Shown: positions 6,315 through 14,713, counted from the first letter of the stretch. The stretch is DNA of 15,649 bases from Coriobacteriia bacterium (GCA_016938395.1 JAFGUS010000152.1:1-15649); one strand, 5' to 3'. Made by a program: numbers and translations. The notes: generated from the sequence alone by a model not told the origin.

Positions 6315-6647
6315 ATGCGATACACCGTCGAATACTTCAACGAACGCGTACGTGACGACGTCTAGTCGTGGCCGGTCGGTGTGCTTGCGGACTACCTGCG
6401 CCTTGTGGGACTGCTCATCGAGTACGGTCCGGAACTCCGCATGCCCCACTCACGCTCGCTGGGCTCGGGCCTGTTCGAACTCAGACCGAACGGCCAGGAG
6501 GGTACCGGCCGGGCGCTCTACTGCTTCATGGTGGACCGCCGTATCGTCGTGCTCCACGCGTTCATCAAGAAGACGGCAACCGCTCCGCGCCGCGATCTGG
6601 CCATCGCGCGTCGGCGAATGAAGGAGGTACGAGATGCCCGGACGTGA
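6315..6647 (+). pseudogene. HigB/Gp49-like RelE-superfamily toxin with in-frame amber codon
   Basis: Read from the ATG at 6315, this frame gives 110 codons that follow the HigB/Gp49-like toxin pattern throughout: MRYTVEYFNERVRDDV, then SWPVGVLADYLRLVGLLIEY, then LGSGLFELRP, ALYCFMVDRRIVVLHAFIKK and IARRRMKEVRDAR. Codon 17 (6363-6365) is TAG. Both sides match the family in the same frame, so this is a single-base nonsense change, or a sequencing error, and not a frameshift. Family members usually have a Glu, Gln, Lys or similar at this site, each one base from TAG. Toxins of this group cut mRNA on the ribosome. Restart at the GTG at 6381 would give an 88-residue product without the first strand and would probably be inactive. 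TAG also ends rpoD, which argues against general readthrough. The 3' end overlaps the antitoxin gene by 14 bases. Confidence 0.82.
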
Positions 6648-6966
6648 ATACAGACCGGCCAGCCACGACCACGACGTGATGCTCGCGCGCGCGCTCAAGC
6701 GCAAGGGCTTCGCCGAGGCCTACGACAGTCTCGAGGACGAGTACCTGCTCGCCCGCGAGCTCATCGCAGCACGCACGTACGCGGGCCTGACACAAGAGGA
6801 GGTCGCCTCGGAGATGGGCACCACCAAGAGCGCGGTCTCCCGCCTGGAGGGCCCCGGCAAGCACTCACCGTCGATTCGCACGCTCAAGAAGTACGCACGT
6901 GCGGTGGGCTGCGATGTCGAGATCCGGCTCGTCCCCGCTGACGAACCGAAGGGCTCCACAACCTGA
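6634..6966 (+). CDS. HigA-like XRE-family antitoxin
   Basis: This 110-residue protein has a helix-turn-helix domain of the XRE type at about residues 42-101. The recognition region is visible as LTQEEVASEMGTTKSAVSRLEG, here split at about 52-72, followed by PSIRTLKKYARAVGCDVEIRLVP, the usual end of this domain in HigA-like antitoxins. An N-terminal arm of about 40 charged residues (FAEAYDSLEDEYLLARELIAAR) precedes it and is typical of antitoxins paired with Gp49-like toxins. The ATG at 6634 has AAGGAGG upstream and lies inside the last codons of the toxin frame, so the two are coupled. The protein is intact although its toxin partner carries a stop codon. It probably represses its own promoter at the inverted repeat at 6288-6307. 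Confidence 0.9.
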   Translation: MPGREYRPASHDHDVMLARALKRKGFAEAYDSLEDEYLLARELIAARTYAGLTQEEVASEMGTTKSAVSRLEGPGKHSPSIRTLKKYARAVGCDVEIRLVPADEPKGSTT

Positions 6967-6990
6967 GTCCTGGCACTCCCCCACTCTCCC

Positions 6991-7018
6991 TTGCAGCCCT
7001 CGATGCGGCTGCTATAAT
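6991..7018 (+). promoter_or_regulatory. Sigma-A-type promoter of tRNA-Asn
   Basis: TTGCAG (6991-6996) and a consensus TATAAT (7013-7018) are separated by 16 bases. The tRNA begins 29 bases after the -10 box, leaving a short 5' leader for RNase P to remove. Confidence 0.8.
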
Positions 7019-7046
7019 CGCTAGGCGCCCGCCAGGGCGTGCCGAT

Positions 7047-7122
<76 letters not shown>

Positions 7123-7131
7123 CAGAGAACC

Positions 7132-7157
7132 CGAAGGCCCCGCATGCGGGGCCTTCG
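7132..7157. terminator. Perfect 26-base palindrome, shared terminator of tRNA-Asn and PIN toxin
   Basis: The arms CGAAGGCCCCGCA (7132-7144) and TGCGGGGCCTTCG (7145-7157) are exact complements, so a stable stem can form on either strand. It starts ten bases after tRNA-Asn and directly abuts the PIN toxin stop codon (7160-7158) from the other side, so it can serve both convergent genes. Neither side has a long T-run. Confidence 0.8.
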
Positions 7158-7628
7158 TCATTCGACCGCTTCTGACGCGGACGGTGGGAGTGTCACGACC
7201 TCCACGTGGTCCTCGAGGACCGCCATGGTGGCGAGGAACTCCTCGGGCATGACGCATGGCAGCGGCGCCCCGCGAAAGCCCGCCGCATCGCGCGTCACGA
7301 TCGCGCGCGCACCCGCTGCGAGCGCAGCCTCGGTGATCACCGCGTCCTCGAAGTCCGGTCCTTCCCGGTCCACCGCCCGGGCAAGCACGGCCGCATCCAC
7401 CGGCGCCACATCGAAGAGGACGAGCAGCGTCTGCACGAGCTGCCCGGCGCGCTTCCGGCCCACGCTCCTGGCGGCCAGGTAGTGGACCGTGGTGAGCGTG
7501 GTGGCGCAGAGCACGCCCTCGACCGTTCCATCGTCCACAAGAGCGAGCAGCCGTGCCGCTGGATGAACGTGCTCCGGACGGGCGAGCAGCACGTCGAGCA
7601 CCACGTTCGTGTCGACGAGCGCCCTCAC
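7158..7628 (-). CDS. PIN-domain ribonuclease toxin, PIN_3-like
   Basis: This 156-residue protein has a PIN fold of the PIN_3 type. Visible marks are Asp6 in ALVDTNVVLDVLLARPE, the block ATTLTTVHYLAARSVG (42-57), the acidic cluster PDFEDAVITEAALAAG (91-106), IVTRDAAGF (110-118) and a closing MPEEFLA. These give the metal-binding acids Asp6, Asp92, Glu94/Asp95 and Asp114, so it looks active. About 20 extra residues follow the PIN core at the C-terminus. The gene starts with GTG, and its GTGA overlaps the antitoxin stop, so the two are coupled. The RNA target is unknown. It is a different PIN subgroup from the toxin at 4065-4490, so the two modules are not recent duplicates. Confidence 0.9.
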   Translation of the reverse strand: MRALVDTNVVLDVLLARPEHVHPAARLLALVDDGTVEGVLCATTLTTVHYLAARSVGRKRAGQLVQTLLVLFDVAPVDAAVLARAVDREGPDFEDAVITEAALAAGARAIVTRDAAGFRGAPLPCVMPEEFLATMAVLEDHVEVVTLPPSASEAVE

Positions 7629-7867
7629 CGGTGCTTCTCCTCGAGGTACGCGTGGTAGTCGGCCTCCGAGACAGCCGATCCTGCGAGCGCCCCCACGATG
7701 TCCCGCACGCGCGGCGTGAACTCCTCACCTGACGCCGGCAGCCCGGCCACGAGTACCGTGAAGAACTCCTCCGCCAGCCGGGACACCGACGTCCCCGCAC
7801 GCTCGGCGTACACCTTCGCGCCGCGGATCGCCTCGGCATCCATGCGCAACGTGAGTTTCGTGTTCAT
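7625..7867 (-). CDS. Ribbon-helix-helix-like antitoxin (DUF6364-like)
   Basis: This 80-residue protein opens with MNTKLTLRMDAEAIRGAKVYAERAGTS in which a beta strand (KLTLRMD) and two helices up to about residue 40 (SVSRLAEEFFTVLV) give a ribbon-helix-helix-like layout. That layout is common in antitoxins paired with PIN toxins. The C-terminal part (EFTPRVRDIVGALAGSAVSEADYHAYLEEKHR) is the expected toxin-binding tail; the phrase with DIVGALAG is typical of this antitoxin group. The ATG at 7867 has AGGAGG six bases upstream (7879-7874). Its last codon runs into the toxin start through GTGA. An inverted repeat lies directly upstream of the ribosome site. Confidence 0.85.
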   Translation of the reverse strand: MNTKLTLRMDAEAIRGAKVYAERAGTSVSRLAEEFFTVLVAGLPASGEEFTPRVRDIVGALAGSAVSEADYHAYLEEKHR

Positions 7868-7878
7868 CGCATGCCTCC

Positions 7879-7910
7879 TGACGTATACATTCTTACCACA
7901 ATGTACGTCA
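7879..7910 (-). promoter_or_regulatory. Inverted-repeat operator of the RHH/PIN module
   Basis: TGACGTATACATT (7879-7891) and AATGTACGTCA (7900-7910) are inverted copies that differ by a two-base gap, separated by eight bases. The repeat lies directly upstream of the antitoxin ribosome site and is the likely autoregulatory site. A promoter within it could not be fixed: GTGACG and TATACG fit at 18 bases but would start transcription inside the ribosome site. Confidence 0.6.
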
Positions 7911-7956
7911 CCGCTGCTCGAAGGCGCAACGCGGGGGCCTTCCGCGGCCCGAAACG

Positions 7957-7985
7957 CATCGGGCCCGCGCGTGGCGGGCCCGATG
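7957..7985 (-). terminator. Hairpin terminator downstream of rpoD
   Basis: Twelve-base perfect arms, CATCGGGCCCGC (7957-7968) and GCGGGCCCGATG (7974-7985), enclose the loop GCGTG. It lies about 30 bases after the rpoD stop. The tail on the minus strand (GCGTTTCGGG) has a short T-run only. Confidence 0.78.
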
Positions 7986-8015
7986 GTGTGTTCTGAACGT
8001 CTGATGCTTCCGGGC

Positions 8016-9344
8016 CTACTCCAGGTAGTCCTTGAGCCTGCTCGAGCGGCTCGGGTGCCGGAGCTTGCAGAGCGTCTTGCTCTCGATCTGGCGGATCCGC
8101 TCACGCGTGACGCCAAACTCGCGACCCACTTCCTCGAGCGTGCGCGGGTGACCGTCCTCCAGCCCGAAGCGCAGCTCGATCACCTTGCGCTCGCGCTCGG
8201 AGAGGCTGTCGAGCACCTTGGCAAGCTGCTCTTGCAGCATCGAGAAGCTCGCGGCATCCGGCGGCACCACGGCCTCGCCGTCCTCGATGAAGTCGCCCAG
8301 CTGGGAGTCTTCCTCCTCGCCGATGGGCGTCTCGAGCGATACGGGCTCCTGGCTGATCTTGAGGATCTCGCGCACGCGCTCGGCGGTCATCTCCATCTTC
8401 TCGCCGATCTCCTCCGGGGTGGGCTCGCGCCCGAGTTCCTGGAGCAGCTGACGCTGGATCCGGATGAGCTTGTTGATCGTCTCCACCATGTGCACCGGGA
8501 TGCGGATGGTGCGCGCTTGATCCGCGATCGCGCGCGTGATCGCCTGACGGATCCACCATGTGGCGTAGGTGGAGAACTTGAAACCCTTGCCGTAGTCGAA
8601 CTTCTCCACCGCGCGGATGAGGCCGAGGTTGCCCTCCTGGATGAGGTCGAGGAAGAGCATGCCGCGTCCCACGTAGCGCTTGGCGATGGACACGACGAGG
8701 CGCAGGTTGGCCTCAACGAGCTGCTTCTTGGCCTCCACGCCGATGCGCTCGATGCGCTCGAGGCGGCGCTTCTCGGCCCGCTCCAGCGTGATGCCCTTCT
8801 CGGCAGCCTCTTCGAGTGTGGCGAGCGCCTCAAGGCCGGCCTCGATCTTCATCGCGAGGTCCACTTCCTGGCGCGCGGTCAGAAGCGAGACCTTGCCGAT
8901 CTCCTTGAGGTACATGCGCACCGGGTCGCTCGTGAGCGGCGCCGAGGCGGTGGTCTCCACCTTGCGGCGCGGTTTGCGCTTGGCCGGAGCCTTGGTGGCG
9001 GGCTTCTCTTCCACGACGACGACTTCGACCGTCTCGACGTCTTCATCCACCGGCGGGTCGGCGTCCTCGTCGGCGGGCACGTCCTCGAGATCCTCGGGGA
9101 TGTGCTCCTCGGCGATATCGATGCCGCTCTTGACGAAGAAGGCGTAGACGTTCTCGAACTGGTCCTCGGACAGGTCGATGTCAGAGAGCGCGCCCTGGAT
9201 CTCCTCGTCAGTGAGGTTCCCCTTGGCCTTGCCCATCTTGACGAGCGTCTTGACCGCCGAGAGTTCCAGCTCGGGCGCGGACTTGGTGACCGGTTCCTTG
9301 GCGGGCGCCTTGGAACCGGCCGCTTTCTTGGGTGCAGCCGTCAC
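8016..9344 (-). CDS. rpoD: Primary RNA polymerase sigma factor (sigma-70/SigA)
   Basis: This 442-residue protein is the housekeeping sigma factor that directs RNA polymerase to most promoters. The N-terminus has a Lys/Ala-rich tail, then a region 1.1-like helical part at about 27-80 ([21 protein letters not shown]), an acidic stretch at about 80-112 ([15 protein letters not shown]) and a basic stretch at about 116-130. Region 1.2 begins at about 138 ([13 protein letters not shown]). Region 2 at about 206-277 carries [30 protein letters not shown] and [13 protein letters not shown], which bind core polymerase and the -10 box. Region 3 is at about 282-365, and region 4 at about 378-440 has [20 protein letters not shown] for the -35 box. 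The GTG start overlaps the dnaG stop in GTGA, so translation is coupled. It ends with TAG. Confidence 0.97.
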   Translation of the reverse strand: MTAAPKKAAGSKAPAKEPVTKSAPELELSAVKTLVKMGKAKGNLTDEEIQGALSDIDLSEDQFENVYAFFVKSGIDIAEEHIPEDLEDVPADEDADPPVDEDVETVEVVVVEEKPATKAPAKRKPRRKVETTASAPLTSDPVRMYLKEIGKVSLLTARQEVDLAMKIEAGLEALATLEEAAEKGITLERAEKRRLERIERIGVEAKKQLVEANLRLVVSIAKRYVGRGMLFLDLIQEGNLGLIRAVEKFDYGKGFKFSTYATWWIRQAITRAIADQARTIRIPVHMVETINKLIRIQRQLLQELGREPTPEEIGEKMEMTAERVREILKISQEPVSLETPIGEEEDSQLGDFIEDGEAVVPPDAASFSMLQEQLAKVLDSLSERERKVIELRFGLEDGHPRTLEEVGREFGVTRERIRQIESKTLCKLRHPSRSSRLKDYLE

Positions 9345-11191
9345 GTGCTGTGCTCCGTCTCCATGTCGGTCGTGCCGGCTCTGGGCAGCCTCAAGGCCTG
9401 TTGGGCCTGCTGCAACTCGGCGATCTCGCCGAAGAGCCGGTCGTACGCGTCTCCGTCGCGTTTGGGGTCGAGCTTTCCGAGCTCGGCCTTCTTAGTGAAG
9501 ATTAGACGCCCGAGCGTCAAGTCCTTGACGCGGGCCGAAATCTCCCGAAACGCGTACTCTACTTGTTCCACATCACGGGAGTCCACCAACCACTCCGTGA
9601 GAAGTTCCGCAGCCTCCCGATCGCGCGATGACACCGCGGCGAACAGTTCGTTGTCCACGGCGTCACCCGCGTCCAGTACGAGCGCGAGCAGCCTGCTCGC
9701 GGTCTCGTCGGCCACAGCCCCCTCAGTTAGCAAATCCCGTGCCCTGGGGCGCACTACCGGCGCGATCGCCGCGATGCGCACGAGCTCGCGCGCGGCCTTG
9801 GCCTCGGCCGAAAGCGGCGCCGGCGGCTGCTCCTTCTCGGGCGTCTCCCCCACCCCGGGCTGTGTGCGCGCAGGTGCGCGCCGGGCGCGCGGCACCGCCC
9901 GCTGCACGGTGGCGAAGTCGGTGGCGAGCTTGCCCGCAAGGTAGCCCATGTAGTCCTTGCCGAGAAGCGAGTCGCGCACGGGGGTGAGCACCGATGCCGC
10001 GCTCGCGAGCGCGGCGCTCCTGCCCTCGGGGGTGGCAAGATCGTGCTCGGCAAGCCGCGCATCGATGACGAACTGCAGGAGTGGCGGCGCGCTCTCCACT
10101 ACGGCGCGCACGGCGTCGGCTCCCTCGGCGGCCACGTAGTCCGCCGGGTCCATGCCACCGGGGATGAGCGCCACGTGGAGGTCCACGCGCTGGCGGCCCG
10201 CCTCGGGCGTTGCCGTCCAGTCCACGAACTCGGCGGCGCGCATCGCCGCGCGCCTGCCCGCCTCGTCCCCGTCGAACAGGTACACCACACGCTTGCCGAA
10301 CCGGCCGAGCAGCTTGACGTGCTGCTCGGTGAGCGCGGTGCCGAGCGTCGCCACCGCCACGGGCATCCCTGCTTCGTGAAGCGCGATCACGTCGGTGTAG
10401 CCCTCTACGACAACCGCCGTGCCGCCCACGACCACCTCGGCACGCGCGCGGTCGAGCGCGTAGAGCGTGTTGGACTTGCGGAAGATCGGCGTCTCCTGCG
10501 AGTTGAGGTACTTGGGCTCGCCCACGCCCACAACGCGGCCGCCGAACGCGATCACGCGCCCCGAGAGGTCGGCGATCGGGAACATGATGCGGTTGAAGAA
10601 GCGGTCTTTCAGGCTCGCGCCGTCGGCGAGCGCCAGGTTGGCCTCCACCAACTCGTCCCGGGAGAAGCCCTCACCCGTCAGCGCGCGCACGAGCGAGTCG
10701 CGCCCCGGCGGTGCGTAGCCGAGCCGCCAGCGCTTGGCCACCTCCGAGCCGAACCCGCGGCCGGCGAGGTAGTCGCGTGCCTCCCTCGCTCCCGCACCAC
10801 GCGACACGGTGAGTTCGCGGTGGAAGAACGCCGCTGCGGCCTCCGACGCCGCGATGAGCCGCTCCTTGCGGCCTGTGGGCACGCCCTGGCCGCCCTCTTC
10901 ACGGATCTCGATGCGGGCCCGCTCGGCCAAGCGGCGCACGGCGTCGGGGAAGTCGAGGTGCTCGGCCTCCATGATGAAGCCGAAGGCGTCGCCGCCCCGG
11001 CTGCAGCCGAAGCAGTGCCAGAGCTGCGTGGCGGGGTCCACCTTGAAGCTCGGCGTCTTCTCGCCGTGGAACGGGCAGTTGCCCCAGAACAGGCGGCCCT
11101 TCTGCTTGAGGACCACGCCCTCGGAGACGAGTGCGACAAGATCGGTGGCGTCGCGGACGCGCGCGACGTCCTCATCGGGTATGCGGCCCAC
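9341..11191 (-). CDS. dnaG: DNA primase
   Basis: This enzyme makes RNA primers at the replication fork together with the DnaB helicase. With the start chosen here it has 616 residues, normal for the family. The zinc-binding domain shows Cys39, His42, Cys60 and Cys63 ([13 protein letters not shown] and [13 protein letters not shown]). The RNA polymerase domain includes [23 protein letters not shown] at about 197-219, split here by domain edge. The TOPRIM core carries Glu263 ([16 protein letters not shown]) and Asp307/Asp309 ([11 protein letters not shown]), the metal-binding residues. The last 150 residues are the helical DnaB-binding part. The frame can be read from a TTG at 11206, but that codon lies within the ribosome site. 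The GTG at 11191 follows AGGAGG (11201-11196) by four bases and starts with MGRIPDEDV, as expected. The stop overlaps the rpoD start. Confidence 0.96.
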   Translation of the reverse strand: MGRIPDEDVARVRDATDLVALVSEGVVLKQKGRLFWGNCPFHGEKTPSFKVDPATQLWHCFGCSRGGDAFGFIMEAEHLDFPDAVRRLAERARIEIREEGGQGVPTGRKERLIAASEAAAAFFHRELTVSRGAGAREARDYLAGRGFGSEVAKRWRLGYAPPGRDSLVRALTGEGFSRDELVEANLALADGASLKDRFFNRIMFPIADLSGRVIAFGGRVVGVGEPKYLNSQETPIFRKSNTLYALDRARAEVVVGGTAVVVEGYTDVIALHEAGMPVAVATLGTALTEQHVKLLGRFGKRVVYLFDGDEAGRRAAMRAAEFVDWTATPEAGRQRVDLHVALIPGGMDPADYVAAEGADAVRAVVESAPPLLQFVIDARLAEHDLATPEGRSAALASAASVLTPVRDSLLGKDYMGYLAGKLATDFATVQRAVPRARRAPARTQPGVGETPEKEQPPAPLSAEAKAARELVRIAAIAPVVRPRARDLLTEGAVADETASRLLALVLDAGDAVDNELFAAVSSRDREAAELLTEWLVDSRDVEQVEYAFREISARVKDLTLGRLIFTKKAELGKLDPKRDGDAYDRLFGEIAELQQAQQALRLPRAGTTDMETEHST

Positions 11192-11211
11192 GACACCTCC
11201 TCGCAAACGAA

Positions 11212-11254
11212 AGTACTCCCGGGTACCGCAGAGGGTACCCGGGAGCAGTGTACT
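11212..11254 (-). terminator. Strong hairpin terminator after hppA
   Basis: Twelve-base perfect arms, CTCCCGGGTACC (11216-11227) and GGTACCCGGGAG (11234-11245), enclose the loop GCAGAG. AGTA (11212-11215) and TACT (11251-11254) can extend the stem past a five-base bulge. On the minus strand a T-rich tail follows (ACTTTCGTTTGCG). It ends hppA and lies just ahead of dnaG, so dnaG transcription needs either readthrough or a promoter very close by. Confidence 0.85.
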
Positions 11255-11271
11255 TCACTCAGCTGACGCGC

Positions 11272-13395
11272 TTACCCGCCGTGCACCTTGAGGAACAGCG
11301 GCACGAAGACGAGCGAGACCACGGTCATGAGCTTGATGAGGATGTTCATCGACGGACCGGAGGTGTCCTTGAACGGATCGCCGACGGTGTCGCCCACAAC
11401 AGCGGCCTTGTGTGCCTCGGAGCCCTTGCCGCCGTGGTGGCCGCCTTCGATGTACTTCTTGGCGTTGTCCCATGCGCCACCCGCATTGGCCATGAAGATG
11501 GCGAGCAGGAAGCCGGTGACGAGCGCGCCCGCGAGGAGCCCTGCCAACATCGACAGGTCGACGATACCGACGACGATCGGGACGACCACGGCGATGGCGC
11601 CGGGTACGACCATTTCCTTGAGAGCGCCCTTGGTGGAGATGTCCACGCAGGCCGCGTAGTCCGGCTTGCCGGTGCCCTCCATGATGCCGGGGATCTCCCG
11701 GAACTGGCGCCGGACCTCGCCGATCATGGCGAAGGCCGCGCGACCGACGGCGCCCATGGTGAGCGCGCCGAACAGGAACGGCAGCATGCCGCCCACGAAC
11801 AGGCCCACGATCACGTACGGGTTCTCGAGCGACATGTTGATGGTGCCGAGGATCGCATCGGCCGACATGCCGCGCGCGATGAACCCGACCTGCAGGCTCT
11901 GGCGGAACGCCACGAACAGCGCGAGGGCGGTAAGACCCGCCGAGCCGATCGCGAAGCCCTTGGCGATGGCGGCGGTGGTGTTGCCAACACTGTCGAGCGA
12001 GTCGGTGATCTTGCGGATGTCCTTGCCCATGTGCGCCATCTCGGCGATTCCGCCGGCGTTGTCGGCCACCGGCCCGTAGGCGTCCACGCCGACGGTGATC
12101 GCGGTGATCGACAGCATGCCGAGCGCGGCAAGCGCGATGCCGTAGATGCCGGAGAGGTCGTTGTCCGGAACGGCGGCGTTGCCAGCCAGATAGGAGACGA
12201 CGATGCCGACACTCACCACGAGGATCGGGAGCGCGGTGGACATCATGCCGGTGCCGAGGCCCTGGATGATGTTGGTGGCAGCGCCGGTCTCGGAGGACTC
12301 GGCGATCTTCTTGACCGGGCTGTAGTGGTCCGAGCAGTAGTACTCGGTGATCTTGCCGATAGCGATACCGGCGGCAAGACCCGCCACGACCGAACCGAAG
12401 TACCAGATGCGGGCCGGGTCGGCACCCACGCGTGTGGACCAGTGCCAGAACAGCATGCCCATGGCGATGACCTCGAGGACGGCCGCCACGTACGTGCCCT
12501 TGTTAAGCGCCGAGTGCAGATTGGCGCCCTCTTTGGCGTTGACCGCGAACAGCCCGATGATCGACATGATGATGCCGAAGCCCGCGATGAGCAGTGGCAC
12601 CGTGAGGCCGTACATGAGATCGATCGACTTCGGCTCTCCCGCAACGAACCACAGGCTGACGGCGAGCACCATCGGGGCGAGGATCGAGCCCACGTAGCTC
12701 TCGAAGAGGTCCGCGCCCATGCCGGCCACGTCGCCCACGTTGTCGCCCACGTTGTCGGCGATGACAGCCGGGTTGCGCGGATCGTCCTCGGGAATGCCCG
12801 CCTCGACCTTACCCACCAGGTCGGCGCCCACATCGGCAGCCTTGGTGTAGATGCCGCCGCCCACACGGGCGAACAGGGCGATCGAGCTGGCGCCCATCGC
12901 GAAGCCGTTGACGATCTCGGCATTGGCAACGGGGTTCTCGCCCATGATCAGCATCGTGATCGCCCAGAGCGACAGACCGCCGAGACCGAACGATGCGACC
13001 GTTAGGCCCATCGTGAGACCCGAGCGGAACGCCACCTTGAGCGCCTTGTGGACGCCTTCCGTGGCAGCCTGGGCCGTTCGGGTGTTCGCGCGGGTGGCGA
13101 TCGACATGCCGATGTAACCCGCCGCTGCCGACAGGACGGCGCCAGTCAGGAACGCGATCGCGGTGAGCCACGTCACTGCGAAGCCCAGAACGACGGCTAC
13201 CACCAGCGCGAAGACGACGAGTACGCGGTACTCGCGCATGAGGAACGCCAGGGCGCCCTCCTGCGTCGCCTTCGAGATCTCCTGCATACGTTCGTTGCCC
13301 GGGTCCTGCTTGAGGACCCAGCTCGCGAGGTAGAGCGCCACACCGAAACCGATGACGGCGGCTACCGGAGCGAGCCAGGCGATCCACTGCTCCAT
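11272..13395 (-). CDS. hppA: Membrane-bound ion-translocating pyrophosphatase, K+-dependent type
   Basis: This 707-residue integral membrane protein splits pyrophosphate and uses the energy to pump H+ or Na+ across the membrane. It has the normal length and about 16 hydrophobic helices. The substrate-binding motifs are all visible: [13 protein letters not shown] and DNVGDNVGD at about 188-222, [19 protein letters not shown] at about 435-453, and near the C-terminus [14 protein letters not shown] and [15 protein letters not shown]. The cation-type marker reads [16 protein letters not shown] (471-486). Ala475 in place of Lys marks the K+-dependent subfamily; the residue at 478 is Ala where I recall Gly as usual. 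Whether H+ or Na+ is moved cannot be decided by eye. The ATG at 13395 has AAGGGAG ten bases upstream. The gene has its own promoter and terminator, so it forms a separate unit. Confidence 0.97.
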   Translation of the reverse strand: MEQWIAWLAPVAAVIGFGVALYLASWVLKQDPGNERMQEISKATQEGALAFLMREYRVLVVFALVVAVVLGFAVTWLTAIAFLTGAVLSAAAGYIGMSIATRANTRTAQAATEGVHKALKVAFRSGLTMGLTVASFGLGGLSLWAITMLIMGENPVANAEIVNGFAMGASSIALFARVGGGIYTKAADVGADLVGKVEAGIPEDDPRNPAVIADNVGDNVGDVAGMGADLFESYVGSILAPMVLAVSLWFVAGEPKSIDLMYGLTVPLLIAGFGIIMSIIGLFAVNAKEGANLHSALNKGTYVAAVLEVIAMGMLFWHWSTRVGADPARIWYFGSVVAGLAAGIAIGKITEYYCSDHYSPVKKIAESSETGAATNIIQGLGTGMMSTALPILVVSVGIVVSYLAGNAAVPDNDLSGIYGIALAALGMLSITAITVGVDAYGPVADNAGGIAEMAHMGKDIRKITDSLDSVGNTTAAIAKGFAIGSAGLTALALFVAFRQSLQVGFIARGMSADAILGTINMSLENPYVIVGLFVGGMLPFLFGALTMGAVGRAAFAMIGEVRRQFREIPGIMEGTGKPDYAACVDISTKGALKEMVVPGAIAVVVPIVVGIVDLSMLAGLLAGALVTGFLLAIFMANAGGAWDNAKKYIEGGHHGGKGSEAHKAAVVGDTVGDPFKDTSGPSMNILIKLMTVVSLVFVPLFLKVHGG

Positions 13396-13471
13396 GGACG
13401 TGCGTCTCCCTTCACAGCTGACAAGCGTACGAAGCGTAAGGGATGCACGAGGCCCCCTCGGCGCTCACGCG

Positions 13472-13500
13472 ATGATAGCCGACTGCGTACCCAGCGGCAA
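13472..13500 (-). promoter_or_regulatory. Sigma-A-type promoter of hppA
   Basis: On the minus strand TTGCCG (13500-13495) and TATCAT (13477-13472) are separated by 17 bases. The predicted start at about 13465 leaves a leader of about 70 bases before the ATG, with a small CGAGG/CCTCG hairpin near 13448-13460. Confidence 0.7.
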
Positions 13501-13525
13501 CAACTCGGCAACGTCTGAAGGGGTG

Positions 13526-13548
13526 CGCCGCCGCGCCTCCGGGCGGCG
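13526..13548 (-). terminator. Weak GC hairpin downstream of dgt
   Basis: CGCCGCC (13526-13532) and GGCGGCG (13542-13548) pair around a nine-base loop, about 75 bases after the dgt stop and just ahead of the hppA promoter. There is no T-run. It may end dgt transcription. Confidence 0.4.
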
Positions 13549-13587
13549 TCAGCCGCGTCGTGCGATCGGTGTCAGCCGCGTCGTGCG
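13548..13587. repeat. Two direct copies of a 17-base repeat
   Basis: GTCAGCCGCGTCGTGCG occurs at 13548-13564 and again at 13571-13587, a 23-base period, about two helical turns. The repeat lies in the 226-base gap between dgt and hppA, upstream of the hppA promoter. Confidence 0.75.
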
Positions 13588-13621
13588 CGCCGCCGCGTGC
13601 CGGCCGTACCCGCAGCGCCCC

Positions 13622-14662
13622 TCATCCCCGCCAGCGGCTGGGAATCATGAGCTGCTCGTACGTGCGGATCGCGAAGCGGTCGGTCATCCCCGACACGTAG
13701 TCGGTGATGGCCTGCACGAGGTGGGACTCCTTCTCGGGGCGCACCTCCTCGGGCAGGTGCCCGGGGTTGGCGAGGTAGTGGTGGAAGAGCGTCTGTACCA
13801 CGCGGTATGCCTTCGGCTCCTCGGCCTTGGCATCGGGCGAGAGGTAGACGTTGTCGAAGAGGAACGACCGCAGGTCCATGAGCGCCTTGTAGGTGGTCGG
13901 GTCCATCGTCACCGTCTCGGAGACCGCCGTGGTCTCCACGAGGCTCCGCACCATGGTGGTGATGCGGGCGGCGTGGGTGTGGCCGAGCACCTCGCACGGC
14001 GCCTCGGGCAGGTCCTGCTCGGTGAGCACCCCGCCGCGGATCGCGTCGTCGATGTCGTGGTTCACGTACGCTACGCGATCGCAGATGGCCACGAGCTGGC
14101 CCTCAAGCGTGGCCGCCCGCTGCGGACCGGTGTGGTTGCGGATGCCGTCGCGCACTTCCCAGGTGAGGTTGAGCCCCTTGCCCCCGTACTCGAGCGACTC
14201 CACGATCCTGAGCGACTGCCGGTTATGCCGGAACGGGTACGGCACGTTGGGATACCGGCCGCTCACTTCCTTCAAGGCGTCGTTGAGCGCGTCTTCCCCG
14301 ATGTGTCCGAACGGCGTGTGGCCAAGATCGTGACCGAGCGAGACCGCCTCGGTGAGGTCCTCGTTGAGGCGCAGAGCCCGGGCGACCGAGCGCGCGATCT
14401 GCGACACCTCGAGCGTATGGGTGAGCCGCGTGCGGTAGTGGTCACCCTCGGGCGCGAGGAACACCTGCGTCTTGTGCGACAGGCGCCGGAACGCCTTGCA
14501 GTGGATGATGCGGTCGCGGTCGCGTTGATACTCCGTGCGGTACGGGTCGGCGGGTAGCGGCCGCTCGCGGCCGCGGGTGGCCCGCGAGTGAGCCGCGCGG
14601 GGCGAAAGGCGCTCGGCCTCTTCGGCCTCGTACGCTTCGCGCATCAGGATGTCGTCGGTCAC
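13622..14662 (-). CDS. dgt: dGTPase-like deoxynucleotide triphosphohydrolase (HD domain)
   Basis: This enzyme removes triphosphate from dNTPs, dGTP in the best-known members, and so adjusts nucleotide pools. The 346 residues show the HD metal site as His82 (LTHTLEVSQIARS), His111-Asp112 (SLGHDLGHTPFGHIGE) and Asp195 (ICDRVAYVNHDIDDA). The conserved N-terminal RDRDRIIHCKAFRRLSHKTQVF at about 47-68 (split at the domain edge) is also present. It therefore looks active. The frame is open further upstream to 14725, but the GTG at 14662 has AAGGAG four bases ahead (14672-14667) and gives the usual start, MTDDILMREAYE. The gene follows ppdK on the same strand after a 66-base gap that holds a hairpin. 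Which dNTP it prefers cannot be told from the sequence. Confidence 0.94.
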   Translation of the reverse strand: MTDDILMREAYEAEEAERLSPRAAHSRATRGRERPLPADPYRTEYQRDRDRIIHCKAFRRLSHKTQVFLAPEGDHYRTRLTHTLEVSQIARSVARALRLNEDLTEAVSLGHDLGHTPFGHIGEDALNDALKEVSGRYPNVPYPFRHNRQSLRIVESLEYGGKGLNLTWEVRDGIRNHTGPQRAATLEGQLVAICDRVAYVNHDIDDAIRGGVLTEQDLPEAPCEVLGHTHAARITTMVRSLVETTAVSETVTMDPTTYKALMDLRSFLFDNVYLSPDAKAEEPKAYRVVQTLFHHYLANPGHLPEEVRPEKESHLVQAITDYVSGMTDRFAIRTYEQLMIPSRWRG

Positions 14663-14684
14663 GCGGCTCCTTCGAGGTGTGTCC

Positions 14685-14713
14685 GGTGGCGCCGGCGAGG
14701 GGCCGACGCCACC
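14685..14713 (-). terminator. Hairpin between ppdK and dgt
   Basis: Twelve-base arms, GGTGGCGCCGGC (14685-14696) and GCCGACGCCACC (14702-14713), pair with one C/A mismatch around the loop GAGGG. No T-run follows. It could end ppdK transcription in part or act as a spacer structure. CACCTAT is repeated in tandem right after the ppdK stop (14716-14729). Confidence 0.5.

Noticed and set aside
6381..6647. An 88-residue toxin starting at GTG 6381 as the true gene
   Set aside because: The upstream sequence from 6315 matches the family N-terminus in the same frame and there is no ribosome site before 6381, so an interrupted full gene is the better reading.
4775..7046. Second att site as a partial copy of the CAU tRNA
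   Set aside because: I looked for pieces of the tRNA acceptor, T arm and anticodon arm in this interval and found no convincing second copy.
7698..9944. Very long plus-strand open frame across rpoD and dnaG
   Set aside because: It is antisense to two certain genes, has no recognisable domain, and its composition is that of a GC-rich shadow frame.
11192..11206. TTG at 11206 as the dnaG start
   Set aside because: The codon overlaps the AGGAGG ribosome site, and the GTG at 11191 gives the normal primase N-terminus.
11247..11252. TACACT as a -10 box for dnaG
   Set aside because: It lacks a -35 box at 16-18 bases and would start transcription inside the terminator stem. Too weak to list as a promoter.
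11131..13005. Long plus-strand open frame opposite hppA
   Set aside because: It is the complement of a clear pyrophosphatase gene and is rich in His, Asp and Arg, typical of antisense frames in GC-rich DNA.
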